DNA from: Bradysia coprophila
Lineage: Eukaryota; Arthropoda; Insecta; Diptera; Sciaridae
Reading direction: 5' to 3'
DNA length: 64,000 bases
NCBI RefSeq assembly: GCF_014529535.1
Contig: NW_023503584.1
Span: 2,577,005-2,641,004 of the forward strand
Notes under the pieces: generated by a model
Told to the model about the DNA's origin: nothing
What the model saw: the letters and a program-made list of their open reading frames with translations, nothing else
Database searches by the model: none
Made by a program: the position numbers and the translations under genes
Part shown: positions 55,211 to 64,000 of the stretch, one piece after another
How positions within the stretch are numbered: position 1 is the stretch's first letter
Layout: each line of letters starts with the position of its first letter

Positions 55211-56638
55211 ATGATATCTACACAGTTGAGAGCAGTAATTCTGTTTTGGATGTACACTCAAGTACACGGGCGAATGGAAACAGTTCATTGTGAAATCTCC
55301 TTCTCGTAAGTCAATCTCTACAAGACATTTGTCTCTTCGGAGGTCATTCATCAATTACGTACCGCAAAAGGAGAGAGGAGTCTATGGATTCTTATATATT
55401 TTGCGTGACAGCTTTGCATATGGAGATATTAGCATTACGTAATTTATGACGGGAGCCCTAAATGATTTGCAAGATTTTCTATTTTTCTCCATTTTCGTCA
55501 TTACAGATCATGTGAGGTTCGCATTGTTGAAGACTCACAACAACCGATATCAGCAATTATTTTCGACGATATTCCAAACACATCCGTTAATGAGTTAAAA
55601 ATCACAGGAAAGTTCGAAAGTATTCCAGACCTATCAGACGCCACCAAAAAATTTGTCAACTTGAAACGGCTTATAATCTCGGATGTTGGATTGAAAATCG
55701 TTAAAGGAGAACAACTTGCCGTTTTCGAAAAAATTTCAGAGTTAGATTTAAACAAAAATGAAATTTCCGAACTTGATGCCGACATTTTCAAAATGCTTCC
55801 CAATCTTAAACATATATCGCTACGAAACAACTTACTGGAGATGCTGCCCGTAAATATCTTCCAGTACAACAAAAAGTTGGAGTTCATCATTCTCGACAAC
55901 AATAAATTGACCGAAATCCACAGCGACACTTTCAAAGACCTGGAAAATCTGTATTATCTTTCGATGAATTACAATCAACTCGAGATGCTGCCGGCGAATA
56001 TCTTCCGTGACAATAAGAAATTGAACGACCTGTCTCTTTTCAACAACAAATTGAAAGAAATCGATGTCGATACTTTCAAAGAACTTGGCGACCTTGAAAA
56101 GATTTTCTTGAATAACAATCAAATTGAGGTTTTGCCGAATGGCTTGTTCGACGCTAATCCAAAGTTGGAGTTCATTGTTCTCTTCAACAACAAATTAACA
56201 AACATCAATAGCGACTTTTTCAAAGAACTTCCAGCTTTAGTTTATCTTCAGTTAAGCCAGAACCAACTCGAGATGCTACCCGCGACAATATTCCGCAGCA
56301 ATCAGAAATTGAACAAAATTTATCTCAACAACAATACGTTAAAAGTAGTAGATAGCGATACGTTTAAAGGACTCAACAACCTACAGTTTCTTGAGTTGAA
56401 TGACAATCAGATTGAAGTTCTACCTAAAGGATTGTTCGATGATAACTTGAAAATGGTGGTTCTTGAACTACGCGGCAATAAGTTGATGAAAATCGAAACT
56501 GACCTTCACCAACTTAAAAAACTAATTCAGCTGACGTTAGCTGGAAACGTCTGCATTGATCAGAGCTGTGAATTTTCAGCTTGCAGTTCCTCGTCTTTAT
56601 TCGAATTGATTGAGAACGTTCAACAAAAATGCTCGTAA
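55211..56638 (+). CDS. secreted leucine-rich-repeat protein
   Basis: Two coding exons (55211-55305 and 55507-56638), phase 2 matched, 408 residues. The signal peptide is MISTQLRAVILFWMYTQVHG. An N-terminal Cys pair (VHCEISFSSCEV) caps about 12 LRRs of 23-24 residues, with regular LxxLxLxxNxLExLPxxIF units (LEFIILDNNKLTEI, LYYLSMNYNQLEMLP, LEKIFLNNNQIEVLP). A C-terminal Cys cluster (NVCIDQSCEFSACSS) closes the solenoid. There is no TIR domain and no membrane helix, so it is likely free in the extracellular space, as with soluble immune or matrix LRR proteins of insects. Partners cannot be inferred. AATAAA at about 56708 is a likely poly(A) signal. Confidence 0.87.
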
Positions 56639-57603
56639 TTTACAGATGACTTTAAGAGATTTCTATTTTTAAAACTGTAACTGACACTGTCAGTGGTAGA
56701 ATTCATTAATAAACGGTTGATTAATTTTGATGAATTTGAGTGAAATTTTTGGCGCATTTTCTTTAATCATATTTGTGTATAAGTTGTCTTCAGCTTGCTT
56801 ACTAGCTGGTCTAGTCATATAATCCACTGTCTGTTTGCACTTGCACTGAGCTATCTCCAGTTAGCGAAACTATGAATCTATGAGCAGCCTTTTAACCGAC
56901 TAACTTCACTATGTTGAAAATTGAAACAGAGAAAGACTGGTCATCAATTTATCAGTGTTAGTCTTCACATTTAAAGGAGAAGTGTTTATAGCGATTTATC
57001 CAGTAAACTCTCTGTTATTTGTTGTGTACCTACTAATATGCATAAATTCGAAATTATCTTTCTTTGTACATGCAGAATTTCGCAGTTTCACTTCAGTATG
57101 TAGACAACTTTGAAAAACAGCTTATTAGGGTGGTCTAATGTTTGGACCACGAAACGAACAATTCTAAATTCATTTTCAAATAATTTTTGTTCTGGGATCG
57201 TCCACTGAAATTCATTTCGAAAAACGGAGACCGGTAAGACTCTCCCTATTGCCAATCGGTACGCGCATAATATACAGATTGTGTGCTAAGTTTTTGTCAG
57301 AAGTATACACATTGTTTAAACGCCAATAGGAATTGTGCACATTTTGTACGCGAAAACTAAACATATTGTACACATGAAATCGAATGTGTGCACAATTTGC
57401 GCACTAATTTCTAAGTCTGAATTATTTTCATTTTTAAAAATTAGGATGGATATTTACATGGTGAAGTTATATTTAATCATTCTCAAGTTAATTCGGCATA
57501 AAGGCCGGAAATCACTTTGGATGAAGAGACGAAGTTCTGAAGCTATAACTGGGTGTTGCTTATGAAAATTAAAAGAGGTTTGAATTCAAATGTAAAAATT
57601 TAT
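56639..57603. other. LRR 3' region and direct repeat copy
   Basis: Holds the second copy of the direct repeat (56931-57213). Its counterpart lies 3.9 kb upstream, so an ancestral tandem copy of the LRR unit may have been lost. Nothing else is seen up to the transposase stop codon. Confidence 0.5.
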
Positions 57604-59505
57604 TTATATTCCTCCACTTTTACCATCTTCTACATAAATTGGGTAAAGCGCTTTGAAATTGGACACGTTCATGTCAATTTCCCAGAATTTTCCATCGATT
57701 TCCATCACATCGAATTGAATTGGGTGTCCGAATTCGTAAGAGGTTTTAAATATATTAAATCGAGTTGTATCCACCTCATCGTACACTGAGGTTAGATACC
57801 TAAATGGTCTGCCAGTTAATAGAACATTGGTGCCATTCCGACGTATTTCCACCAATTTTACGGGCACACCCGACTTTAGCAGTACAAGATTCTGTCCAAC
57901 CTCTTTCGTTCTAAATTTAAGGTCGTAGAATTTCAGATTAGAGAAACAGTCGTTTTCAAGACGATCGCTTATTTCAATGTCCATGGTTTTGTCGTTGATT
58001 TTGTATTGCGGTGCATTGTAGATTTCTATAATACGGTTCGTCACTTGCGTCAGCGGTTTCACAGTTCCTTTAACAAAATCTTTTACTGTCCGATTATACG
58101 ACTCATACTGAAAAGTCGAAAAATTGTCCCACGGCCCATATCGGTCGACGAATTTTTTCATGTGACAAAGCGAATGCACAACATGCACAACATGGCATGG
58201 ATGATAAAATGCAGCAAATTCTTGAATAAACATACGCATCAGTGTATCTGCTTCGCTGTAGTACTGTTCAAACCGTTTATGAGCAAAAATCGTTGACGCA
58301 ATGTGCAACTTCAGAAAATTGCTATAAAGTTCTTCGTCGATCACGCCTTTCAGCAGCATTGGTCCGACGTACAGTAAGTACTGTCTGAATTCGGTTCCTT
58401 TCATTGTTCCAAGACATTCGATAAAAGAACGTAACGAACGCTGAAATTCCTTTGGTCTGGTTTTTTGAAATTGATCGACACGATCTTTGATTGTTGTATG
58501 GTCTCTCGAGCAGAGCATCTTGGGTGTATCACGTAAGAATTTTAAAATCCAATATGTGACACCCAGCAACACAGAGTGAAGGTAGTCATGTGGAAACGCG
58601 TCAATCATGTCTATTGGAAGCAATTCCAAAACCGAATCCATGTGGTGATAGTCGTCATATTTGCGTTCGCGAAAGTCTTGGTCCGTGCGAAGTGGTGCAT
58701 CCAACTCGAGAAAAGCGATTCTGTTGTTAATATTGTCACCTTCCGTTACACACACATCGCACCCGAAATATCCATTCACACCCTTCACCGCTTTGCATCC
58801 GCATCGAGCTGGCGCATCGAGGACAAAGTTCAAAATTTGGGGCATTATTACCACTCCGTCGATGTCGAAACCGTTTTCGATAATATCATTTAATTCCATG
58901 ACAAATGCCCATAAAAATTCATTGAAGTTGTCCATCTTTTTTTTGCCATAGTACACACCAATAACTTTTGGTACTAAACGTCGCTTTAGTAGTTCGTGGC
59001 GTATGTTCATCATGATCACCCAAAAGCCGTCCGTTGAACTTCTTTTAATAGACAATCCATCCACGAAGAACTGCATGAGAATGTTAGTAACGAGATTGGA
59101 GGTCGTAGTACCTGCCTCTAATATCAGCCGACGTAATGACTCCCGTACACCAACATGAATGTATGATCCAGGCGAAATTACTTCTGGAACTGGCACTTGT
59201 GGAGTTTTCAAAAGCGTTCGGTAGTCAGTAGGAATGTCGACGCCAAATTTGAGCTTCATGTAGTGTAGCAATATATTAGACGCTTTGCGCTTCGCACCGG
59301 TTGAAGTGATCCACCATGCCATAAATTGCCTTGTAGATAATTTCAAATAATCTGGCGTTGTTCGATCCCTTTTGAATTTACTGATACGAATCATGAAATC
59401 TGGTGAATGTGGGCTGGTCATTTGTATAACATCTTCACTATCACACATCATTTTTTTGGCTGCACGCAGCAAATTGTGGGATGATCTTTTCTTAACGTTA
59501 GCCAT
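57604..59505 (-). CDS. CACTA/EnSpm-type transposase-like protein
   Basis: Single-exon, 633 residues from the first ATG (59505); only a TTG opens the frame further up. It has the layout of Transposase_21-type proteins: FFVDGLSIKRSS (candidate first catalytic Asp, near 149), VLDAPARCGCKAVKGVNGYF-GCDVC (second Asp region with a Cys pair, near 230-252) and HDYLHSVLLGVTYWIL (DYLH block, near 307). A C-terminal segment with CHVVHVVHSLCHMKKFVDRY and FSTFQYESYNRTVKDF resembles DUF4218. No stops or frameshifts, so it is either a recently active element or a domesticated gene. No terminal CACTA repeats were found by eye around it. Confidence 0.78.
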   Translation of the reverse strand: MANVKKRSSHNLLRAAKKMMCDSEDVIQMTSPHSPDFMIRISKFKRDRTTPDYLKLSTRQFMAWWITSTGAKRKASNILLHYMKLKFGVDIPTDYRTLLKTPQVPVPEVISPGSYIHVGVRESLRRLILEAGTTTSNLVTNILMQFFVDGLSIKRSSTDGFWVIMMNIRHELLKRRLVPKVIGVYYGKKKMDNFNEFLWAFVMELNDIIENGFDIDGVVIMPQILNFVLDAPARCGCKAVKGVNGYFGCDVCVTEGDNINNRIAFLELDAPLRTDQDFRERKYDDYHHMDSVLELLPIDMIDAFPHDYLHSVLLGVTYWILKFLRDTPKMLCSRDHTTIKDRVDQFQKTRPKEFQRSLRSFIECLGTMKGTEFRQYLLYVGPMLLKGVIDEELYSNFLKLHIASTIFAHKRFEQYYSEADTLMRMFIQEFAAFYHPCHVVHVVHSLCHMKKFVDRYGPWDNFSTFQYESYNRTVKDFVKGTVKPLTQVTNRIIEIYNAPQYKINDKTMDIEISDRLENDCFSNLKFYDLKFRTKEVGQNLVLLKSGVPVKLVEIRRNGTNVLLTGRPFRYLTSVYDEVDTTRFNIFKTSYEFGHPIQFDVMEIDGKFWEIDMNVSNFKALYPIYVEDGKSGGI

Positions 59506-59594
59506 TTTCAAAGTGCCGATAAATAGGTTTACTCGTGATGACAATATTATTTGTTGGAATGCTACTTAGATCAATGAATGAGTGGAACGTTACT

Positions 59595-59768
59595 TACACC
59601 AATGATAAGCAAAATGAATGAACAAATCAGGTATGGCCGATTATTCAAAATCGGTCGATTTTATAACATAAAAATGATTAAGTTAGACGTTTTAAAAATT
59701 GCTGTGTCCTCCGCGATGACATTCGACCATACCTAGGAAGTTTATATTCATTGGTGATAAGTAGGTAC
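59595..59768. repeat. inverted repeat related to the GGTATGGCC MITEs
   Basis: TACTTACACCAATGATAAGC and AGGTATGGCCGA on the left pair with TCGACCATACCT and CATTGGTGATAAGTAGGTAC on the right. The inner GGTATGGCC motif is shared with the elements at 28684 and 29158, suggesting one broad family. Confidence 0.6.
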
Positions 59769-60603
59769 TTCATTCCCGGCGTAATATAAGTGCGCTTCTG
59801 AATTTGAATTTTGGGTGAATCAGTGGATGAACAAATGAATTAAAAAATAAATTTCAACGCACTCTGATATGAGAATATCGTGAAATCACTCAACTACGAC
59901 GCTGCGTTTGATTTGTGGTTGCCACTTCAAGTTAATCTTCAGCGGACTCATGGCGTGCATCATATGAAATTTTGTGTATAAACAGACAGACCTCCCGGCT
60001 GAAAATACTAAAATGCGGCCAAGTATTGAACAAATTCTACAATACGGATACAAAACTTTACTTCCAAGTTTTTGAGTAAACCATTCATATTGTTGATATT
60101 GTTCATATTGTACCTCAGCTGTGCATCTATTGCAGGAAGCACCAATTTCACCATTAGTCTTATTAGCTAAAGTGTTATAATCATTACCGGCGAGTTCGAA
60201 TTTGTAATACTGCTTTCGAGTATATGTATTATTGTATGGTAGACAGGGTAAATAATCGATTTTATTATAGAGATTTCTCCGATAGATGTCGTCGTGGCTG
60301 TTTTTCATTTAATGTTTGTCACAATTTTGTTTACATCACGTTTTAGCATCAGTTAAAAATTGTTGTCTCTGAGATAAGTTTACCTGTGCGTTCAATGGAC
60401 GCTGCAGGTATTATAAATGAAAATGCAATCCTTTTTAAAATTCGTGTTTTAATTATCCAAGAAAAACAATTTATTCCGTTTGCAAGAGTTTTTGAGAAGT
60501 AAAAAAATTTAAATTGTTTCCTGACCTGTGGTGAATGAGTAACAAAATTAGGAAAGAGGTAGATTCATGGTTTAAAAAAAAAAATGAGCTAAAAAGATGA
60601 ATT
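59769..60603. other. spacer between transposase and DUF4806-like gene
   Basis: Contains a degraded relative of the 10372 MITE near 59.79 kb and an unsupported 140-codon minus-strand frame (59886-60308). No gene is claimed. Confidence 0.4.
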
Positions 60604-63600
60604 TTAGTGGTTCCGTCGGTGTTGTCGGGAGCGATCCTTCTTGCGATTGGTGCGTTGCTGCTTTTTCTTATCGTCAGCGTTTTTGTATTGTTTGGATCGC
60701 CCCCATACAATTCGCAGTGCTGTATGGGCATCTTCTTGTGTGATGAATTTGTGGCACAAACGGTATCCAGCTCTCATTACATCTAACAAGAACTGGTACA
60801 CACGTTTATACTTGCCCATTAAAGTCGTGCCAGACTTTTCTTTTAGAGTCAATTCACATCTAACCTCCATAGATACGAACCGACTCAAATATTTTGTCAT
60901 CGTAACATTGTGCGTCGATCGTTTGCTGGGTGTACAGAAATCCCGCTCATGCATGATCTGTTAAGTGACCAAAAAAGCCGTGCATTAGTCGGGTATTATA
61001 AACGCCTATAATGTTTATGTGAAACAGGGCCTATTATCATCCTAAAGTGATATTTTATCAAATTTCCTCATGTTTTGAAACCCATGGCGGCCATATTGTT
61101 ACATAAAGGAAAATGAAAAATGTTTGTTGTGATTGGTGACATCAGTTCGGTTTAAGCTAAGGAAACTATGTCAGTCCCTAAAAATTACCAACAAAAAAAA
61201 TGTTTTTCAGTAGTGTAAACAATGTGCAGGAGAAAGATTTCAAACTTTGGCTTTGTCTCTTAATCATTTTTTATGAGATTCGATTCAATTAATGATTATA
61301 AAGGAATAATTATAGGCCCTGTCACAGAACATTTTCTCTTGCTCTTAAATTGGTTGAATGTAAATAATTATTATGATTTTCGACGAAAAATAAATATGTC
61401 AATGATTGAATTTACAACGCTTTTTGTTCTATCAACGCACTCCAAGCAAAAGTGATCTCTCAAAATTCGACTATACAGCTGCCAAATACAGTACTATGTT
61501 GTATGGAATTGTTTTTTAAAGTGTTTTATAATTGATGACACACTGTCCAGTTTCAGTACCCTATTAAGAGTACCACTCATGCTTGAAGTGCGTTGGTTCT
61601 ATTGATTTTTCACCAGATTTTTATATTGTATCACGGTTTGTAGTCGAGATTGAGATTTTTAACATGTTAGAAATGTTGAGAAATGCGAAAATTGGTAGAA
61701 GCTAACTTCTCAATCAAGAATATTGAGTAACTGTTTGAAAGTAAATTTTTTTCACTCACCAAAAATCTCTTGTAACGTCGATTTTTCAGGTCTTTCCTAA
61801 ATGCGTCCAACTCGATCAAATTTGTTATCGGAAATTTTGGTTCGTCGAACTCGTCCATTTCATCTTCACTTTCCATGTCAATCAACTCGTTATGCGAAGA
61901 ACCATCCTTTTGCACGTTATAATTTTTTGCGTTGACCAGATCGCCAATCATTATAAAGGTTTTGTTGAGTGTGACTTCCATTCTTATCAATCGTCGTTCA
62001 TTTTCGTTCTGACGTTGCTCGCAGTTTTCTAGAAGCTTCATCAGCCGATCCACTCTGGGGCTTGAGTTGTCAGATCTTGACGCAATATTGCTTGATTGCG
62101 GCTGATTTTCACGTAACTGGCATCGGCTCGCTGAAGATGGTTGGTTTGAGTGTTCGATAATTTCCAGTGAAGAACTTGATCGGGAGCGGGGTGACGAGTA
62201 TTTTGTATGCTTTCTTGAATTTGAACGACCATCTTCGGGCACCACTGATGTTGTCAGTTGTTTCGATTGTACATTTAAGTTCAGACTTTCAGCTCCCAAT
62301 TGTTTCTTGGAATTCTCTCGTAAATTGGTTTGTCGTGATCGAGCACTCTGTGAACGCGATCGGTAATTCTCAGAACGTGATCGGGAACTCCCAGAACGCG
62401 ATCGAAAGCTCTCAGAACGTGATCGAGAACTCCCAGAACGCGATCGAGCTCCCCCAGAACGCGATCGAGATTCCCCAGAACGCGATCGAGATACCTCAGA
62501 ACGTGATCGAGATGCCACAGAACGTGATCGAGATGCCACAGAACGCGATCGAGGTCGCACAGAACGCGATCGAGGTCGCACAGAACGCGATCGAGGTCGC
62601 ACAGAACGCGATCGAGGTCGCACAGAACGCGATCGAGGTCGCACAGAACGCGATCGAGGTCGCACAGAACGCGATCGAGGTCGCACAGAACGCGATCGAG
62701 GTCGCACCGAACGCGATCGAGGTCGCACAGAACGCGATTGAGAACCCCCTGATCGTGATCGAAAACTCCCAGATCGTGATAGAGAACTTCCAGATCGTGA
62801 TAGAGAACTCCCAGATCGTGAAATAGAACTCTCGGGGGTTTTATTCCGCGAACAAGCAACTTTAGAGCCCTGCAAGCTGCGACTCTGCGAATTTGATGTG
62901 CTGGATTCCGAATGGTCAGTAGAGCCAGAATTGCCGACCACTTTTTCGACTGAAGTTTTTGTTGCCGCATTTGTGTTGTGTTTTGAATCCGATATTTTCC
63001 GAATCTGCGATGTATCAGTTCGACCCTTTGATTTAGTAGGCAGTTTCTGTTGTTTCGACTGTTTCGATGAACTTTTTTCTCTGACTGTTGACAAACTATG
63101 AGCCGCTCCTCCATCTTCATCATCTTCATGAAGGTCATTAATATCAGAAGCATTCGTTAGCTCAGATCGAGTACTGTTCGACTCGCTGATATTTTTATCC
63201 CCTGCATTATCTTTCGCAGCTGGTTTAGCAAAAAGATTTTCGAAGCTTTTATTGCCTTGCAACGCCAACACAGGATGTTTACGACGATAATCATCAGCTT
63301 TAATTCGGTCTTCTGCACTGCTTGTATTATATTTCTGTGAACACTTGTCTCGGACGACCTTGTATGCGGATGCATAACTCGCTGAAAATTCAGCATGTTT
63401 ATTTCGGAATTTGACAAATTTGAATAATATGACTTACCGTGCCCCCCACTTACAACTTTGCACTCGTAAATATTCCAGTCATCATCCGGTCGTGCACAAT
63501 TTACTGCAGCTATCATCAGACTTTTAGATGTTGTTTTAGGAGGCCAATAACAAAATGTTTTGGTATCGTCTGTAAACCACGAATCTGGAACAGCCTCGAA

Positions 63601-63696
63601 GACGCGGTCATAGTTCTCTTCTTCTACAAACTCTATCACTGAAAACGCATTAACTATGTACCGTCCATGCTTCTTATTTGTTTGTTGTTTTGCCAT
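60604..63696 (-). CDS. DUF4806-like protein with long SR-repeat linker
   Basis: Three exons on the minus strand (63696-63438, 63381-61760, 60957-60604), phases 1 and 0 matched, 744 residues. The N-terminal domain (YIVNAFSVIEFVEEENYDRV, VPDSWFTDDTKTFCYWPP) and a late segment (FPITNLIELDAFRKDLKNRR) are what I associate with insect DUF4806 proteins. Between them, residues of about 270-433 are almost pure Arg/Ser: SRSRSG units, then about nine RSRSVRP repeats, then further SRSR units. Such RS tails usually mediate RNA-processing or chromatin contacts and are phosphorylated. Exon 3 ends in a basic RKKDRSRQHRRNH. Intron 2 is about 800 bp. The neighbouring co-oriented transposase may be linked functionally. 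Confidence 0.72.
62342..62830. repeat. coding minisatellite, 21-bp units
   Basis: The plus strand shows CGCACAGAACGCGATCGAGG repeated about nine times between roughly 62545 and 62740, framed by more diverged units with AACTCCCAGAACGTGATCG. On the minus strand each unit codes RSRSVRP. Because 21 is a multiple of three, all six frames stay open and yield several false frames here. Confidence 0.9.
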
Positions 63697-63895
63697 TTTC
63701 GGAATTGGTAATAAAATGAAAACTTAAATACCGAATGTATCGATCGAAGATATTTTTTTATGGTATTTACAACGTTGGTATGTACAATGACTTAAACATT
63801 GAAAGTTTACTACGATGATTCAACAAACTATTTCAAAAATCAGTCAAAATTTGGCAGTGTTTTTCAGTAAACATTAGTTATTTACATAACAAGTG
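63697..63895. promoter_or_regulatory. upstream region of the DUF4806-like gene
   Basis: AT-rich, non-coding. No motif can be named with confidence. Confidence 0.3.
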
Positions 63896-64000
63896 ATAAA
63901 AAGTTGCAAATTAGAGTTTTCGTTGAAATTTTGTTGATCCGAGGCGAAGCCGAGGTCAATAAACACACGAAAACGAGACTTTTCAATTTTTATCCTGAGT
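63896..64000. repeat. second copy of the GATCCGAGGCGAAGCC hairpin element
   Basis: Same core and flanks as 29838-29935 (GATAAAAAGT, GATCCGAGGCGAAGCCGAGG, CACACGAAAACGAGACTTTT). The window edge may cut it. Confidence 0.65.

Noticed and set aside
59886-60308. 140-codon minus-strand frame with CNRC and YCRIC
   Set aside because: The Cys pairs do not form a known spacing, and part of the frame is a TATTG-type simple repeat; kept only as unsupported.
62167-63153. Long frames on both strands (219 and 290 codons) through the SR repeat
   Set aside because: They are shifted readings of the 21-bp repeat, whose unit length keeps every frame open; only the minus-strand RSRSVRP frame joins phase-matched exons with domains.
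1-64000. tRNA, rRNA or snRNA genes
   Set aside because: No B-box-like GGTTCGAATCC arm with matching A box or other RNA-gene signature was found by eye; a dedicated scan could still find one.

Overview
The window is animal nuclear DNA, almost certainly from an insect and probably a lower dipteran (species not determined). The reasons are a recognisable RYamide neuropeptide precursor with the insect FF-x-GSRY-G layout, AT-rich intergenic DNA, short GT-AG introns of about 60 bp, single-gene transcription units and a very heavy load of short inverted-repeat transposons. Every multi-exon model below was built by hand; exon phases close exactly unless stated.

Layout. 1-9.1 kb: no gene recognised, small inverted repeats only. 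9.2-14.5 kb (+): RYamide precursor in three coding exons, intron 1 crowded with MITE-like elements. 17.2-24.9 kb (-): a METTL25B/RRNAD1-like methyltransferase gene whose third exon is split by a 5.7-kb non-LTR retrotransposon with two intact ORFs, flanked by a 12-bp target duplication. 25.1-28.2 kb (-): mitochondrial presequence protease (PITRM1). 28.7-29.9 kb: MITE cluster and a small unknown ORF. 30.6-42.4 kb (+): three tandem paralogues, each six exons, of a tyrosine-recombinase-like (Crypton-type) protein whose catalytic residues are degraded and which carries a new acidic plus coiled-coil tail. Foldbacks and an element with TIRs reading AGCCCCGTACGA sit between and inside them.

45.4-46.8 kb (+): single-exon GT61-type glycosyltransferase. 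48.3-50.1 kb (-): complete UDP-glucuronosyl/glycosyltransferase in four exons. 51.8 kb (-): small unknown gene. 55.2-56.6 kb (+): secreted leucine-rich-repeat protein flanked by direct repeats. 57.6-59.5 kb (-): CACTA-type transposase-like protein. 60.6-63.7 kb (-): three-exon gene with an N-terminal domain and C-terminal segment like DUF4806 proteins, separated by a long SR-repeat region.

The genes do not form one pathway. The main biological stories are the triplicated recombinase-derived family, the retrotransposon that knocks out METTL25B in this haplotype, and a possible two-gene CACTA/DUF4806 cassette. Domain identities rest on recalled family motifs, not on searches.
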